DNA of 64,000 nt from Flavobacterium saliperosum (GCF_900100625.1 NZ_FMTY01000001.1:620001-684000); one strand, 5' to 3'. Counted from the first letter of the stretch, positions 28,801 through 36,834 are shown. Notes: generated by a model not told the origin, from the sequence alone. Program-made: numbers and translations.

Positions 28801-29477
28801 ATCGTGTTTTTTTCAGTCTCGCTTCCGCTTAATTTCGGGTTGATGAACAGCAATAATTTGGATTCGTCTTTTGTCACCAGAAACCCATTTTTAAGCTGAA
28901 ATTCATCGCCCACACTCAACTGTTGCAATTTCTTCAACGCAATGAACGAAATGCCCAAAGGATCGTTCAGGATAAAATCTTTGGCTACAATTCCAGTGGG
29001 TGAAATCAACGTTCTGTAGTTTTGCTCCACCTGTACGGCAATACTGTCTTTGCTGAGTTTTTGTTCTATTTGAGCATAATCGGCATCCTCTAAAAACAAA
29101 GGAAGGTTGTTGTACACAAAGTCAAAAGTCTCCTGAATGTTTTCGTCTTCAACTTTTCCCTGAATGTCTTTGACATAGGCGTTGCAGGAAGCGATACTGT
29201 CCAGAAAAACGGTAGCGGTTTCCGACAGATCGTCTACCGTTCCGTTCTTGTCTTTTTCAATAATAACCGTGATTTTATCGGAAAAATTGAGTTGTTGTAG
29301 CACTTTTGCAGTAACATCGGCTTTGTCATTTTTAGGAATAATGCGGGTAATGTCTTCCTCGAACTTGATTTTAGAAGCAAAAAAACCAAAGCCCAATAAA
29401 AACGCCAAGGCTATTCCAATTGAAAACAGCTTATTTTGCTGGACAAAACGATGAATTCTAATGAAATAGTGGTGCAT
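25806..29477 (-). CDS. MMPL/RND-family exporter fused to a PlsC-type acyltransferase and an extra C-terminal domain
   Basis: A 1223-residue fusion. Residues 1 to about 800 form an MMPL/RND transporter with two sets of membrane helices (for example VGAVLLGVTIDYSLHILTHY and IFGHGVDFSIFMTSAL, each with the conserved aspartate). About residues 870-1060 are a glycerolipid acyltransferase-type domain with the HX4D motif NHTSFLD near residue 900 and FPEGSRS. The last 170 residues contain a Rossmann-like stretch (ILHLADDYGQLDVLLAL) that recalls a worn methyltransferase fold. In the cluster it may join transport with esterification of the polyene acid to the dialkylresorcinol; inferred. Confidence 0.85.
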   Translation of the reverse strand: MHHYFIRIHRFVQQNKLFSIGIALAFLLGFGFFASKIKFEEDITRIIPKNDKADVTAKVLQQLNFSDKITVIIEKDKNGTVDDLSETATVFLDSIASCNAYVKDIQGKVEDENIQETFDFVYNNLPLFLEDADYAQIEQKLSKDSIAVQVEQNYRTLISPTGIVAKDFILNDPLGISFIALKKLQQLSVGDEFQLKNGFLVTKDESKLLLFINPKLSGSETEKNTIFVDKLTHIKENLNAQFKGKAKVDYFGASLIAVANAKQIKHDIITTILVSLGTLMLILIVFYRKILIPVIIFIPTIFGVLFAIACLYFIKTTISAISLSVGAVLLGVTIDYSLHILTHYKNNSDLKTLYKDITMPLIMSSTTTALAFLCLLFVNSEALKDLGIFAAISVVVSALFSLLIIPHLYQPKAGDENRKTVLDKAAGFSFERNKFLIISSVILIVVSFFTFGKVKFNNNLSELNFVPTEIKNAEAKLESTTNLTSKSIYLASYGTSMEAVLEQNNALFGKLSAKKDKNEILNFSSLGGIVLPKTAQQQKIHKWNSFWTPERKAAVQNSLVSSGSAIGFKPQSHQRFYDLLQTSFKPIGFEEYAKVKAFFLDEFVSEKDGFYTISSVVKVSNAQRDIFVDKIGSEIDVIAIDRQQMNETFLGKLRDDFNDLINYSFVAVILVLFVFFRRMELVIISTIPIVITGIVTAGVMGIFDIQLNIFSTIVCTLIFGHGVDFSIFMTSALQKEYTTGKNEMPTYRTSIILAALTTILAIGALIFAEHPALKSISSVSLIGVFAALLITFIFYPILFKICIFNRVKKGKSPISLRLLLHSTLSFIYYGLGGFLLSLTGQLVMKIVPLNREVKMMWFRRTMSKFMKSVLYTNPFVKKQIINTNGEKFEKASVIISNHTSFLDTLAVGMLSPKIIFLVNDWVYNSPVFGRAVKLAGFYPVSQGVEGSVEHLRDKVEQGFSLMVFPEGSRSEDGNIQRFHKGAFYLAEHFNLDVLPVYIHGNSDALPKGDHIIYDENISVVIGKRIAAEDASFGTNYSERTKSINKFFREEFASLRKELEGENYFRKKLLLSYLYKEQEIIKQVKSDFEQKKALYFRLNAVIKEEAKILHLADDYGQLDVLLALQQPKRKIYSWLDNEEKRAVASTNYLLKKRKIAYLNSLSEDLQKTDTLLVSDQHFDFEKHPEIAGIVKQIVLINNFEWKSHFVSLGFEVSTEEKDLVVLKK

Positions 29478-30656
29478 TTATTCTCTTGATTTTTTCGAAA
29501 GCGAAAGTAATAAATAACTTCCAACTCCGAAAAGAATTGCCGCAACAGTTGCTAAAACAAAACTTCCGATGATGTACTGGGTCACATGAACCTTAATATG
29601 ATCCAGTGATACCGGGGTGTCCAGACTGAATTTTGCGGTATCCTCCACAAAAAAACTTCCTAATTTTAAAGATCCGAAAATGATAAACGGAATCATGGGC
29701 GGAATGCTCACATTAGAAAAAGCAAAAGCCAACACCTTATTCCACCGCAAGACCACGGCCAGAAAAATAACAATTGCCGTTTGAAATCCCCAAAAGGGAG
29801 CAATTCCAATAAAAACGCCCAGAGCTATGGAAAGTGCTTTTATGGTATTGGAATCGGAACTTTCAAGAATGTCTTCTTTTATAAAATCTTTAATGCTTTT
29901 TTTTTTGAAACTTCTGAAAAAGTTTCTTGGCTTGATGTATAAAAGGGTGATTAGCACCAAAATCGTATTGAGAATACTGATTCGGGTAAAATCCTTAAAC
30001 GGACGGAAATGGGTTACGCGTTCGTTGGGATCGTATAGGATATTGATAGGGACATTCTTCACTTCCACGCCATTCCAGGCGGTGCGAACAATGACTTCGA
30101 TTTCAAATTCAAATTTTTTGGTAAAAAAACGATTCGGAATCGCATGTAACGGATACAGTCGGTAACCGGATTGCGTATCTTCTAAGGTAATTCCGGTTTC
30201 AAACCAAAACCAGAAATTGGAAAACTTGTTTCCGAAACTGCTTTTTTTGGGGATTCCGTCCTGATTCATGTTTCGGTTGCCAATCAACAGGATGTCTTTT
30301 TCGGAAGCTTCCAAATGATTCAGAAAAACAGGAATGTCCTCCGGAAAATGTTGTCCGTCGGAATCAATCGTAATGGCGTACTGAAATTCTAGTGCTTTTG
30401 CTTTTTTAAACCCTTCGCGCAAGGCATTTCCTTTTCCCTGGTTTTTGGCAATATGCAGCTGGGTTACATTCGGATAGGAGTCCAGAATGTCTTTGGTCGT
30501 ATCGGTAGAACCGTCATTGACCACGATTACATTTTGGGTATATTTCAAAACCCCGTCGATAACGCGGCGCAGTGTTTTGTGATTATTATAGGTCGGGATA
30601 ATAACACACAATCTCAGATTGTCAATTCGCTCGCTGATGGATTGATTTGGGTACAT
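29478..30656 (-). CDS. Family 2 glycosyltransferase fused to a DUF2062 membrane domain
   Basis: A 392-residue protein. Residues about 12-230 are a GT2 domain with VIIPTYNN, VVNDGSTD and the DSDGQH acid motif. The C-terminal half (about 250-380) is a DUF2062 domain with hydrophobic helices and the segment APFWGFQTAI. The usual donor is a nucleotide sugar or polyprenyl-phosphate sugar. Pigment clusters of Flavobacteria carry this fusion, yet flexirubins are not known to be glycosylated, so its role is open. Ends 1 nt before the MMPL start. Confidence 0.85.
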   Translation of the reverse strand: MYPNQSISERIDNLRLCVIIPTYNNHKTLRRVIDGVLKYTQNVIVVNDGSTDTTKDILDSYPNVTQLHIAKNQGKGNALREGFKKAKALEFQYAITIDSDGQHFPEDIPVFLNHLEASEKDILLIGNRNMNQDGIPKKSSFGNKFSNFWFWFETGITLEDTQSGYRLYPLHAIPNRFFTKKFEFEIEVIVRTAWNGVEVKNVPINILYDPNERVTHFRPFKDFTRISILNTILVLITLLYIKPRNFFRSFKKKSIKDFIKEDILESSDSNTIKALSIALGVFIGIAPFWGFQTAIVIFLAVVLRWNKVLAFAFSNVSIPPMIPFIIFGSLKLGSFFVEDTAKFSLDTPVSLDHIKVHVTQYIIGSFVLATVAAILFGVGSYLLLSLSKKSRE

Positions 30657-30662
30657 AGTGTG

Positions 30663-31148
30663 TTATTTCAAGATCAGTTGCTTCTCTTTGTCGGTAAAAA
30701 CTTTGGATTGTTTGACGTAACGCTGGATGATTTCCTTCAAATCGCCCGATTGCTTTTCGTAGGCCGTTACAATTACCTTTTTATCTTCGTCGATATTGGC
30801 TTTGTACTTTAGTAACTTCGGAGTGTTTTCCTGAATACTCAGACGGATTAGGCGGATTTCGACATTATTGGGTTCCTTTTTCACGGCATTTTCAACCAAC
30901 TTCACGCCTTCGATAAAAAAATCCCGTTTTAGTTTTCTGTCCGGCTCAAATTTTGATTTCAATGAAATTCCCGCTCCTTTATAAGCCAATACAGTTTTGT
31001 TGTCCCCATTGTATTTTGCAACCAACTGATAAAACTGTTCCGCATTCTGCTTTGTTTTTGAAGCCGAATGGTAGCGTTCCCTAACGTCAGGCAATTCCTG
31101 AGCGGCTAAGAAAAGAAAAGAAACTACTATGGAAAACAAGGTTTTCAA
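30663..31148 (-). CDS. Exported small protein of unknown function
   Basis: A 161-residue protein with a signal peptide (cleavage near LFLAAQ, residue 17). The rest is helical and charged, with TPR-like spacing (AEQFYQLVAKYNGDNKTVL, FFIEGVKLVENAVKKEPNN). No enzyme motif seen. It is packed between the hotdog dehydratase and the glycosyltransferase genes, so it belongs to the cluster. Confidence 0.7.
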   Translation of the reverse strand: MKTLFSIVVSFLFLAAQELPDVRERYHSASKTKQNAEQFYQLVAKYNGDNKTVLAYKGAGISLKSKFEPDRKLKRDFFIEGVKLVENAVKKEPNNVEIRLIRLSIQENTPKLLKYKANIDEDKKVIVTAYEKQSGDLKEIIQRYVKQSKVFTDKEKQLILK

Positions 31149-31150
31149 AA

Positions 31151-31522
31151 CTACGCTTTTTTATAGGTATTGGTCAGTTTCAACGCCACGGTTTCCTCAA
31201 AAACAGTAGTGTTTTTCACTTTTATTTCGGAGTCCAGATCGCCTGAAATTTCCAATTCCAGTTTCAGTGTCGGATTGACTTCCGGATTGATAAGCGCCAT
31301 GAATTTCACATTCGAAGAACTTATCATAAACAAAGAACTCCCAACAATCTGCTGTGAAAGTTCTTTGATTATCTGCATCATACAAACGCCGGGCGTTACC
31401 GGATTTCCGGGAAAATGTCCTTTAAAAATATCGTGTTGGTTATTGAGTGTAATAACCGCAGTATATTTTCCTTCAGAAACATTTTCGAGTTTATCAACCG
31501 TGTAAAAATCCTTTAGTAACAT
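31151..31522 (-). CDS. FabA/FabZ-type 3-hydroxyacyl-ACP dehydratase (hotdog)
   Basis: A 123-residue single hotdog domain. The active-site motif GHFPGNPVTPG with H36 is intact, and the helix MMQIIKELSQQ follows. It would dehydrate 3-hydroxyacyl-ACP during polyene elongation. Two in-frame ATGs, at 31531 and 31522, are possible; I prefer 31522 (MLLKDFYTV). This is the only one of the three hotdog proteins in the cluster with the complete FabZ-type motif. Confidence 0.85.
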   Translation of the reverse strand: MLLKDFYTVDKLENVSEGKYTAVITLNNQHDIFKGHFPGNPVTPGVCMMQIIKELSQQIVGSSLFMISSSNVKFMALINPEVNPTLKLELEISGDLDSEIKVKNTTVFEETVALKLTNTYKKA

Positions 31523-31537
31523 CGTGTTCATACCGTA

Positions 31538-32164
31538 TTATTTTATGTCAAAGGTATAAGTAGCTCCAACCTGGAAAACAACATTGGTGTAATTCTCATC
31601 GTAATCCCAACTGTCGTTAACCGGAATAATTCCTTTTTTAATTCGGGCTTCAACACCGAAGTTTTTAGTAAAATCGTAACCAACTCCAGCGAAAAAGGCA
31701 AAATCAATTCCGGTATACGGGTTGTTATTGAATTCATAATAGCTTGGATTGCCACTATTGGGAGCAATCTCTTTATGCGAATCATTCACTTTAATATCGA
31801 TGGTTGGACCTACCTGAAAGTTAAAACTCTTAAAGGTGAATTTGTTGGCAACACCAATAGACAAATACGAAACATCCAAATCCTCTGTACGTCTTCTATT
31901 ATCTTGATCAAAATACTCTCTTTCAGCTCCTTGTCTTGTATACACCAATTCGGGTTGCAACGTATAAACTTTAGTCAGTTTCAAAGCGCCAAATACACCC
32001 GCGTAAAAATCGGTTTTTGAATTAAATTTTTCGTCTGTTCTGTTCGTTTGTGTGAAATGCGACACGTTTAAACCTGCTTTCACTCCCGGTCTGAAAGATA
32101 CCTGAGCATTCATCTGTGTTAGTCCGAAGAAGCATAGTACTGCTACAACAATCGATTTTTTTAT
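31538..32164 (-). CDS. Outer-membrane beta-barrel porin-like protein with an apparent ATA start
   Basis: An OMP_b-brl family barrel of about 208 residues. The barrel region is clear: repeated strands such as GVKAGLNVSHF, YTLQPELVYTRQG and a C-terminal VGATYTFDIK. The first in-frame ATG (32111-32113) begins inside the signal peptide cleavage region (MNAQV). Upstream, the open frame encodes a perfect signal peptide (KKSIVVAVLCFFGLTQMNAQ) preceded by ATA at 32162-32164; two stop codons lie just before it, and no ATG, GTG or TTG occurs in frame. Either translation starts at ATA (or ATT three codons on) or the start codon has been lost. I annotate the ATA start. Confidence 0.7.
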   Translation of the reverse strand: MKKSIVVAVLCFFGLTQMNAQVSFRPGVKAGLNVSHFTQTNRTDEKFNSKTDFYAGVFGALKLTKVYTLQPELVYTRQGAEREYFDQDNRRRTEDLDVSYLSIGVANKFTFKSFNFQVGPTIDIKVNDSHKEIAPNSGNPSYYEFNNNPYTGIDFAFFAGVGYDFTKNFGVEARIKKGIIPVNDSWDYDENYTNVVFQVGATYTFDIK

Positions 32165-32176
32165 GTACTGGTTTTA

Positions 32177-32797
32177 TTAATTACTGATTTGATTTAACTC
32201 TATTTTTAATTTAATGTTTTTATGCTGAATCGTAATGTACTTGGCAAAAGTACTGTTTTTTGATTCAAATTCGAAGATAACCTTTTCCTTCCTTTTTGAA
32301 GCATTGACTAACTTTATCAGTTGGTTATCCTTTTTGCTTTCGTAAAAATAATTGAATCGTTTTGCGTCGGCCAATTTATAAATCACGTATTCCTCATTTT
32401 CAAAAACTTCCTGAACCTTATGATTGGTTTTTAAAAGCAGCCGAAAATCATCGCGCAGGGTATTGACGATCATTTTCCGGTCTAAATCCTCCATGATGTA
32501 ATTTACCTTCAACTCTTTTTCAGACAACTCGAAATCCAATAATTTATTACCGAAATCGGTCGTAAAAACAACCCGGTGCAACGTATCGTTAATTCTTTTC
32601 GCAATAAAAAGGCCGCTTAGTTGGTTTCCGTACACTTCAATATGCGCTTTGTAGACATAATCAATTTCGGGATTCGAAAAATACGGGTTTTTATAGTCGG
32701 ATACCGGAACTTCTTTTTTAACCGCGTTTGCTATCTGATAGGATTTACACGAAAAAAAAAGGATCGACAGTACGCTAATTAGTAAAAAACGAGTCAT
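32177..32797 (-). CDS. Cluster-associated lipoprotein, unknown function
   Basis: A 206-residue predicted lipoprotein. Starting at the ATG 32797 gives MTRFLLISVLSILFFSCKS, a clear lipobox (FFSC). The mature part has alternating strands and charged loops with no known motif. The start overlaps the LolA gene by 23 nt, suggesting coupled translation. Linked LolA suggests involvement in outer-membrane placement of lipoproteins or of the pigment. Confidence 0.75.
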   Translation of the reverse strand: MTRFLLISVLSILFFSCKSYQIANAVKKEVPVSDYKNPYFSNPEIDYVYKAHIEVYGNQLSGLFIAKRINDTLHRVVFTTDFGNKLLDFELSEKELKVNYIMEDLDRKMIVNTLRDDFRLLLKTNHKVQEVFENEEYVIYKLADAKRFNYFYESKKDNQLIKLVNASKRKEKVIFEFESKNSTFAKYITIQHKNIKLKIELNQISN

Positions 32798-33401
32798 CGA
32801 CTTTAACATTAAGCTGTTTGTTTTTGAATACGATGCGAGTAAAATCGCCCGAAGGTTCAATCAGTTTGACCTGTGACACCGTAGCGTCATTCATCGGAAA
32901 ATACAAATCCACCTGATTGATGTATTTCTTGATTGTTGCTGTTTTCGGAGTCAGTTTTGCGATATACGAATCCTTGTTTTTGAAATAGGCAATCGAAAAT
33001 TCCTTATCATCAAACATGTTTCCGCTCACACTGCCTACAATCAGTTTGTTGATTTTTTCAAACATTTTGCTTTTGGCATCCACGGTGCTTTTGTTGCCCT
33101 GATCGTTAATATACACTTTGTTGTTTTTAAAAACGATACTGTACTGATACGGTTTCGTGTATTGCCAGTTCAGTAAATTGGGTTGTTTGAAGTACATTTT
33201 GCCGGAAGTTTCGATGTCTTTCGACAGGAAATCCAGGTGTTTGTATTGGATAAAATCGGTTTTGAGTGATTTTATGGTCTTCGTTTCTTTTTCCACTGTA
33301 GCTTTAAAAACAGCAATTTCTGAAGCCGACATTTTTTGCTCTTGTGCAAAAAAGGTCAGACTCATCATAAAAAGAAACACTAAAAAAACGTTACGTTTCA
33401 T
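32775..33401 (-). CDS. LolA-like outer-membrane lipoprotein carrier family protein
   Basis: A 208-residue periplasmic protein with a signal peptide (cleavage near FFAQEQ). The LolA fold is indicated by IKSLKTDFIQYKHL, SGKMYFKQPNLLNWQYTKPY and VYINDQGNKSTVD. Pigment clusters of the aryl polyene type carry a LolA relative thought to help move the lipid-like product across the periplasm. Overlaps the polysaccharide deacetylase gene by 11 nt. Confidence 0.88.
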   Translation of the reverse strand: MKRNVFLVFLFMMSLTFFAQEQKMSASEIAVFKATVEKETKTIKSLKTDFIQYKHLDFLSKDIETSGKMYFKQPNLLNWQYTKPYQYSIVFKNNKVYINDQGNKSTVDAKSKMFEKINKLIVGSVSGNMFDDKEFSIAYFKNKDSYIAKLTPKTATIKKYINQVDLYFPMNDATVSQVKLIEPSGDFTRIVFKNKQLNVKVDDSFFTN

Positions 33402-34167
33402 AGGCCGGAAGGTTTATCAATTTGTCGATGGGAACCACATCATAGTTTTCTGACTGCAAAAATAGCAATAACTGTTCCAAAACGTTCACCGTTTTTTGGG
33501 AAGTGTCGTGTAACAACACAATTCCGCCGGGAGCGACCCTGTTTTTTACTCTTTTCAGAATTTTATTTTCGTCTTCAATAACCGTATCCAGCGAACGGTT
33601 GTTCCATCCGATTACGTGGTGGCCGGTATGGGTGACGGCTCTGGCGATATTCGGATTGGTAACCCCAAATGGCGGTCGGAAGTACACTACTTTCTTTCCC
33701 GAAACAGTATGAATGATATCATTTGTACGTTGAATTTCCTCTATTACCTTTTGGGTGGAAAAAATGCCAAATTTGTTGGTATGCGAATAACTGTGATTTC
33801 CAACTAAGTGTCCTTCGGCAAGAATTCTTTTAAAGATTTCCGGATGTTTTTCGATTTGTTTACCGATGCAGAAGAACGTCGCCTTCACATCGTATTTTTG
33901 GAGTACATCCAACACTTTTTCGGTTATCGGATGCGGACCGTCATCAAAGGAAAGCGCTATTTTCCGCTCCTTTTCATTCGGATTGTTGCAATGGGTTTTC
34001 ACAAAATACCCCAATCGGATATCGGAAGAACCCCAGACCGTCATCGTTAACCAAAACAAAAAAAGCAGCAGGAAACTCCACCATTTCACTTCAAAAAAGA
34101 AGCTTGTAAAAGACAGAATAACCAAAACAGCAACACAAAAAAGAAGTGTATTTTTATGTTTTAGCAT
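33391..34167 (-). CDS. Polysaccharide deacetylase (NodB, CE4) family protein
   Basis: A 258-residue protein with two N-terminal hydrophobic helices and a NodB domain. The metal and catalytic motifs are present: SFDDGPHP, HSYSH and RPPFG. The segment VLLHDTSQKT near the C-terminus contains the last conserved histidine. It is membrane-anchored with an outward or periplasmic domain. The place of a de-N-acetylase in pigment production is unknown. Confidence 0.85.
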   Translation of the reverse strand: MLKHKNTLLFCVAVLVILSFTSFFFEVKWWSFLLLFLFWLTMTVWGSSDIRLGYFVKTHCNNPNEKERKIALSFDDGPHPITEKVLDVLQKYDVKATFFCIGKQIEKHPEIFKRILAEGHLVGNHSYSHTNKFGIFSTQKVIEEIQRTNDIIHTVSGKKVVYFRPPFGVTNPNIARAVTHTGHHVIGWNNRSLDTVIEDENKILKRVKNRVAPGGIVLLHDTSQKTVNVLEQLLLFLQSENYDVVPIDKLINLPAYET

Positions 34168-35222
34168 TTTTTGAGTACGATTAAACTATGATCTTTTCCG
34201 CGGTATTGGTTGTACAACAATACGGTTTTATAACTTTCCTTGTGTAATTTATTTAGGCTCACTACCTCCGGAAGTTGTTGGTTCTTAATGATATTGGAAG
34301 CAACCCAAAAACCAAAAGAAGAAGCAGTATTGTATTCGCCGCTTAAATGCTTGTAATACACCTGAGGCGTTTCTTTGAATATGGAATCTGAAATCGCGTA
34401 ATAGCCGTCAAATTCAACATCGCCGTTGTTTCCTAAAACCACAGCATCGATATCGGACTTTTTTAAATTATTGGAGGCTAGGAAAGCTTCGATGTAATTT
34501 TGAACCTCATCCATTTCCAGAGCACTAATCGTCGAAACTGCCTGGATGGAAGCATACGAACTCTCCTTTTTCTGATTTTCCAGCACAAAGAAACTCGCGC
34601 CTTCACTGAAAACGATTCCTTTCGAATTCGGCTGCAAAACAGAATACGGTTGGTCTTCTTCCTTTTTAATTAAATTCACCAGTTTGAACAACTCAAGCGT
34701 GTGTTTTGAAGTTTCATCGATTCCGCCAACCAAAACGGCATTGGCTTCCTCATTTTCAACCTGCATTTTCGCATCCAACAAAGCCGTCTCAAAAGAAACC
34801 GCGCCGTTCACATAGGTAAAATTATAGCCTTTACACTGTAATCCTAAAGCAATCTGACCTCCCACGGTATTGTGAGTGGATTGTATAAATGATGTTGGTG
34901 TCAAAAACTCTTCGTTATTGTCCAGAATCGCCTGTAGAAATTTTTCAGAATCTTCCACACAGCCCATTCCGGTTCCGGTAATGATGGCGTCCGGTATTTC
35001 CACATTGGCTTCTTCCAGGGCTTTTGTGGATGCGGCAATCCCCATTTTCACTCCTTTAGCCATACGACGGATGGCCGCTGGCGGGATAAATTCTTTATAG
35101 GAAGGCTGGTTGGCAAAAAGTACATTTTCCGTTGTATTAATTGCGACTTCCGACAGAAATTCCGTGTCAAACGTATTTTGGGTCGAAATACACCCCACTC
35201 CATTGATATAGCACTTCTTCAT
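34161..35222 (-). CDS. Ketosynthase-like protein lacking the catalytic triad (chain-length-factor-like)
   Basis: A 353-residue thiolase-fold protein. Aligned by eye with its upstream neighbour, the nucleophile Cys position is an alanine-type residue (YVNGAVSFETALL), the first His motif NAHGT is replaced by LGNNGDVEF, and the second His (GHT) by SGEYNT. It therefore cannot condense. Its ATG lies in TAATG at the end of the active ketosynthase gene 35222-36412, so the two are made together, as in ketosynthase/chain-length-factor pairs of type II polyketide and aryl polyene systems. Confidence 0.8.
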   Translation of the reverse strand: MKKCYINGVGCISTQNTFDTEFLSEVAINTTENVLFANQPSYKEFIPPAAIRRMAKGVKMGIAASTKALEEANVEIPDAIITGTGMGCVEDSEKFLQAILDNNEEFLTPTSFIQSTHNTVGGQIALGLQCKGYNFTYVNGAVSFETALLDAKMQVENEEANAVLVGGIDETSKHTLELFKLVNLIKKEEDQPYSVLQPNSKGIVFSEGASFFVLENQKKESSYASIQAVSTISALEMDEVQNYIEAFLASNNLKKSDIDAVVLGNNGDVEFDGYYAISDSIFKETPQVYYKHLSGEYNTASSFGFWVASNIIKNQQLPEVVSLNKLHKESYKTVLLYNQYRGKDHSLIVLKKC

Positions 35223-36412
35223 TAGTTTTTCGAAAATATTACGGTTGAACAATTGCCTCCAAATCCAAACGAATTGGACAATACGTGATGCATCGTTTTT
35301 TCTTTCAAAGTCGTTTGCGGAATCAGGTCGAATTCGGCCATGGGCGTTTCGAAATTCAGATTCGGGAAGATGACATTATGCTGTAAGGCCAAAACGCTGT
35401 AGACCGCTTCAATGGCGGCTGCGGCGGCCAAAGTATGCCCCGTGAACGCTTTTGTCGAACTGAATTCCGGTACGTTGGCTTCGAAAATCCGAAGAATCGC
35501 ACGGCCTTCCGACAAATCGTTGTTCGGGGTTGCTGTTCCGTGAGCGTTGATATAATCAATGTCTGACGGTTTCAGGCTGGCTGTTTTCAAGGCTTTTTGC
35601 ATCGCCAGGAAAGCACCTTCGCCATTTTCGGAAGAAGCGGTCTGATGGAACGCATCGTTTGCATTTCCGAAACCGGAAACATACGCCAAGACTTTTCGGT
35701 TCTCTTTCTGAACGATTGCGTCGGATTCCAAAACCAAAAAAGCGGCGGCTTCCCCTAAATTCAATCCTTTACGATTGTTGTCAAAAGGTTTGTTGTAGCT
35801 GTCCGATAAAATCATCAGGGTTTTGAATCCGTTAATCGTGAATTTGGCCAAGCCATCGGTTCCGCCCACAACCACGCGATCCAATTGTCCGGACTGAATC
35901 ATTCGGGCGCCCAACATAATGGCATTGGCCGCGGAAGAACAGGCGGTACTTACCGTGGTTACAAACCCTTTCAGTCCAATGTGTTCCGCGATTTTATGAC
36001 TGGAATCTCCGGCATCGTGACTGGTAATGTATTTTCTGCAGGCCTCGTTTTCAAAATACTCGTAATAATACTTTTCCGTCATGTCCATCCCGCCCACACT
36101 GGTAGCGGAAATCAAACCGGATCGGCAATCGTTCATGTTTTGAATACCGGCATTTTCAACCGCCTGCTGTGCTGCTATAGCGCCAAGCATTGCCGTTCTG
36201 CTGAAATCATTATCGTGCCCAATACCGAGTTGTTGCGCTAACTGTTGGTTCGTCAGTTTAATTTCTCCCACTTTGATAACGTCTTTGTGTACCGTTTCAA
36301 AGTTTTCAATGACAGAAATTCCCGTATTACCGTGTACTAACGCATGATAATTTTCTTCGACATTGTTTCCAATCGAAGAAATTATTCCCATTCCGGTTAT
36401 CGCTACTTTCAT
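35222..36412 (-). CDS. Beta-ketoacyl-ACP synthase (FabF-type, active)
   Basis: A 396-residue ketosynthase. The catalytic triad is complete: C158 in VSTACSSAANA, His in NAHGTATPNND and His in FTGHTLAAAAA. It would elongate the polyene chain on an acyl carrier protein, probably as a heterodimer with the inactive homologue translated directly after it. On the mRNA, 14-nt repeats of the form TTCTAACTTCAAAT immediately precede the ATG. Confidence 0.93.
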   Translation of the reverse strand: MKVAITGMGIISSIGNNVEENYHALVHGNTGISVIENFETVHKDVIKVGEIKLTNQQLAQQLGIGHDNDFSRTAMLGAIAAQQAVENAGIQNMNDCRSGLISATSVGGMDMTEKYYYEYFENEACRKYITSHDAGDSSHKIAEHIGLKGFVTTVSTACSSAANAIMLGARMIQSGQLDRVVVGGTDGLAKFTINGFKTLMILSDSYNKPFDNNRKGLNLGEAAAFLVLESDAIVQKENRKVLAYVSGFGNANDAFHQTASSENGEGAFLAMQKALKTASLKPSDIDYINAHGTATPNNDLSEGRAILRIFEANVPEFSSTKAFTGHTLAAAAAIEAVYSVLALQHNVIFPNLNFETPMAEFDLIPQTTLKEKTMHHVLSNSFGFGGNCSTVIFSKN

Positions 36413-36413
36413 A

Positions 36414-36450
36414 AGTTAGAAATTTGAAGTTAGAAATTTGAAGTTAGAAA
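36414..36450. repeat. 14-bp tandem repeat (2.6 copies)
   Basis: The unit AGTTAGAAATTTGA is repeated head to tail just upstream of the ketosynthase start and directly after the end of the broken four-helix-bundle gene. A related sequence in inverted orientation (ATTCTAACCTCTAAATTCT) occurs at 36813-36830, on the other side of the broken gene. Confidence 0.7.
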
Positions 36451-36810
36451 CTACTTCGTATTCATTCGTAACTTTGTGTTTTTTAATATGGCTACAAATA
36501 TAGCAGTCAATTCATTTGCTTCTTTCAAGGCACTATCAACTGTTACATCATTAATCCACTTTTTCTCTTTAATAGTTTCAGGCCAAAACAAACTTTCATC
36601 TGATTCTTCTAAAACAATATTCATTTTAGAAACAAATTCATTATCGCTTCTAGACCTTAGCGACGCTCAGTAATTAGCGCCAACTGACGTTCCTGACTTG
36701 GCTAATTGATGACATATCACTCTTGCAGAAATGGTAATAGGAAGTAAATCAACAATATCTAATATTTGTAATGAAAAGACTTTTGTTCTTACTTTTAAAT
36801 CTTTATCCAC
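36451..36810 (-). pseudogene. Four-helix-bundle (S23-like) protein gene broken by a TGA
   Basis: The minus strand from GTG at 36810 encodes a protein like the four-helix-bundle family related to 23S rRNA intervening-sequence proteins (TIGR02436 type): RVICHQLAKSGTSVGANY, then RSDNEFVSKMNIVLEESDES and a helical C-terminus ending LKNTKLRMNTK. Codon 48 is TGA (36667-36669), where family members usually have arginine in the motif GANYR, one C-to-T change from CGA. No frameshift is needed. It sits between an acyl carrier protein gene (25 nt upstream) and a ketosynthase gene. I call it a pseudogene or two fragments. Confidence 0.75.
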
Positions 36811-36834
36811 AATTCTAACCTCTAAATTCTGAAT

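Noticed and set aside
36667-36669. Selenocysteine or programmed read-through at the TGA of the four-helix-bundle gene
   Set aside because: No SECIS-like hairpin was seen and the family has arginine here, one transition from CGA; simple nonsense mutation is more likely.
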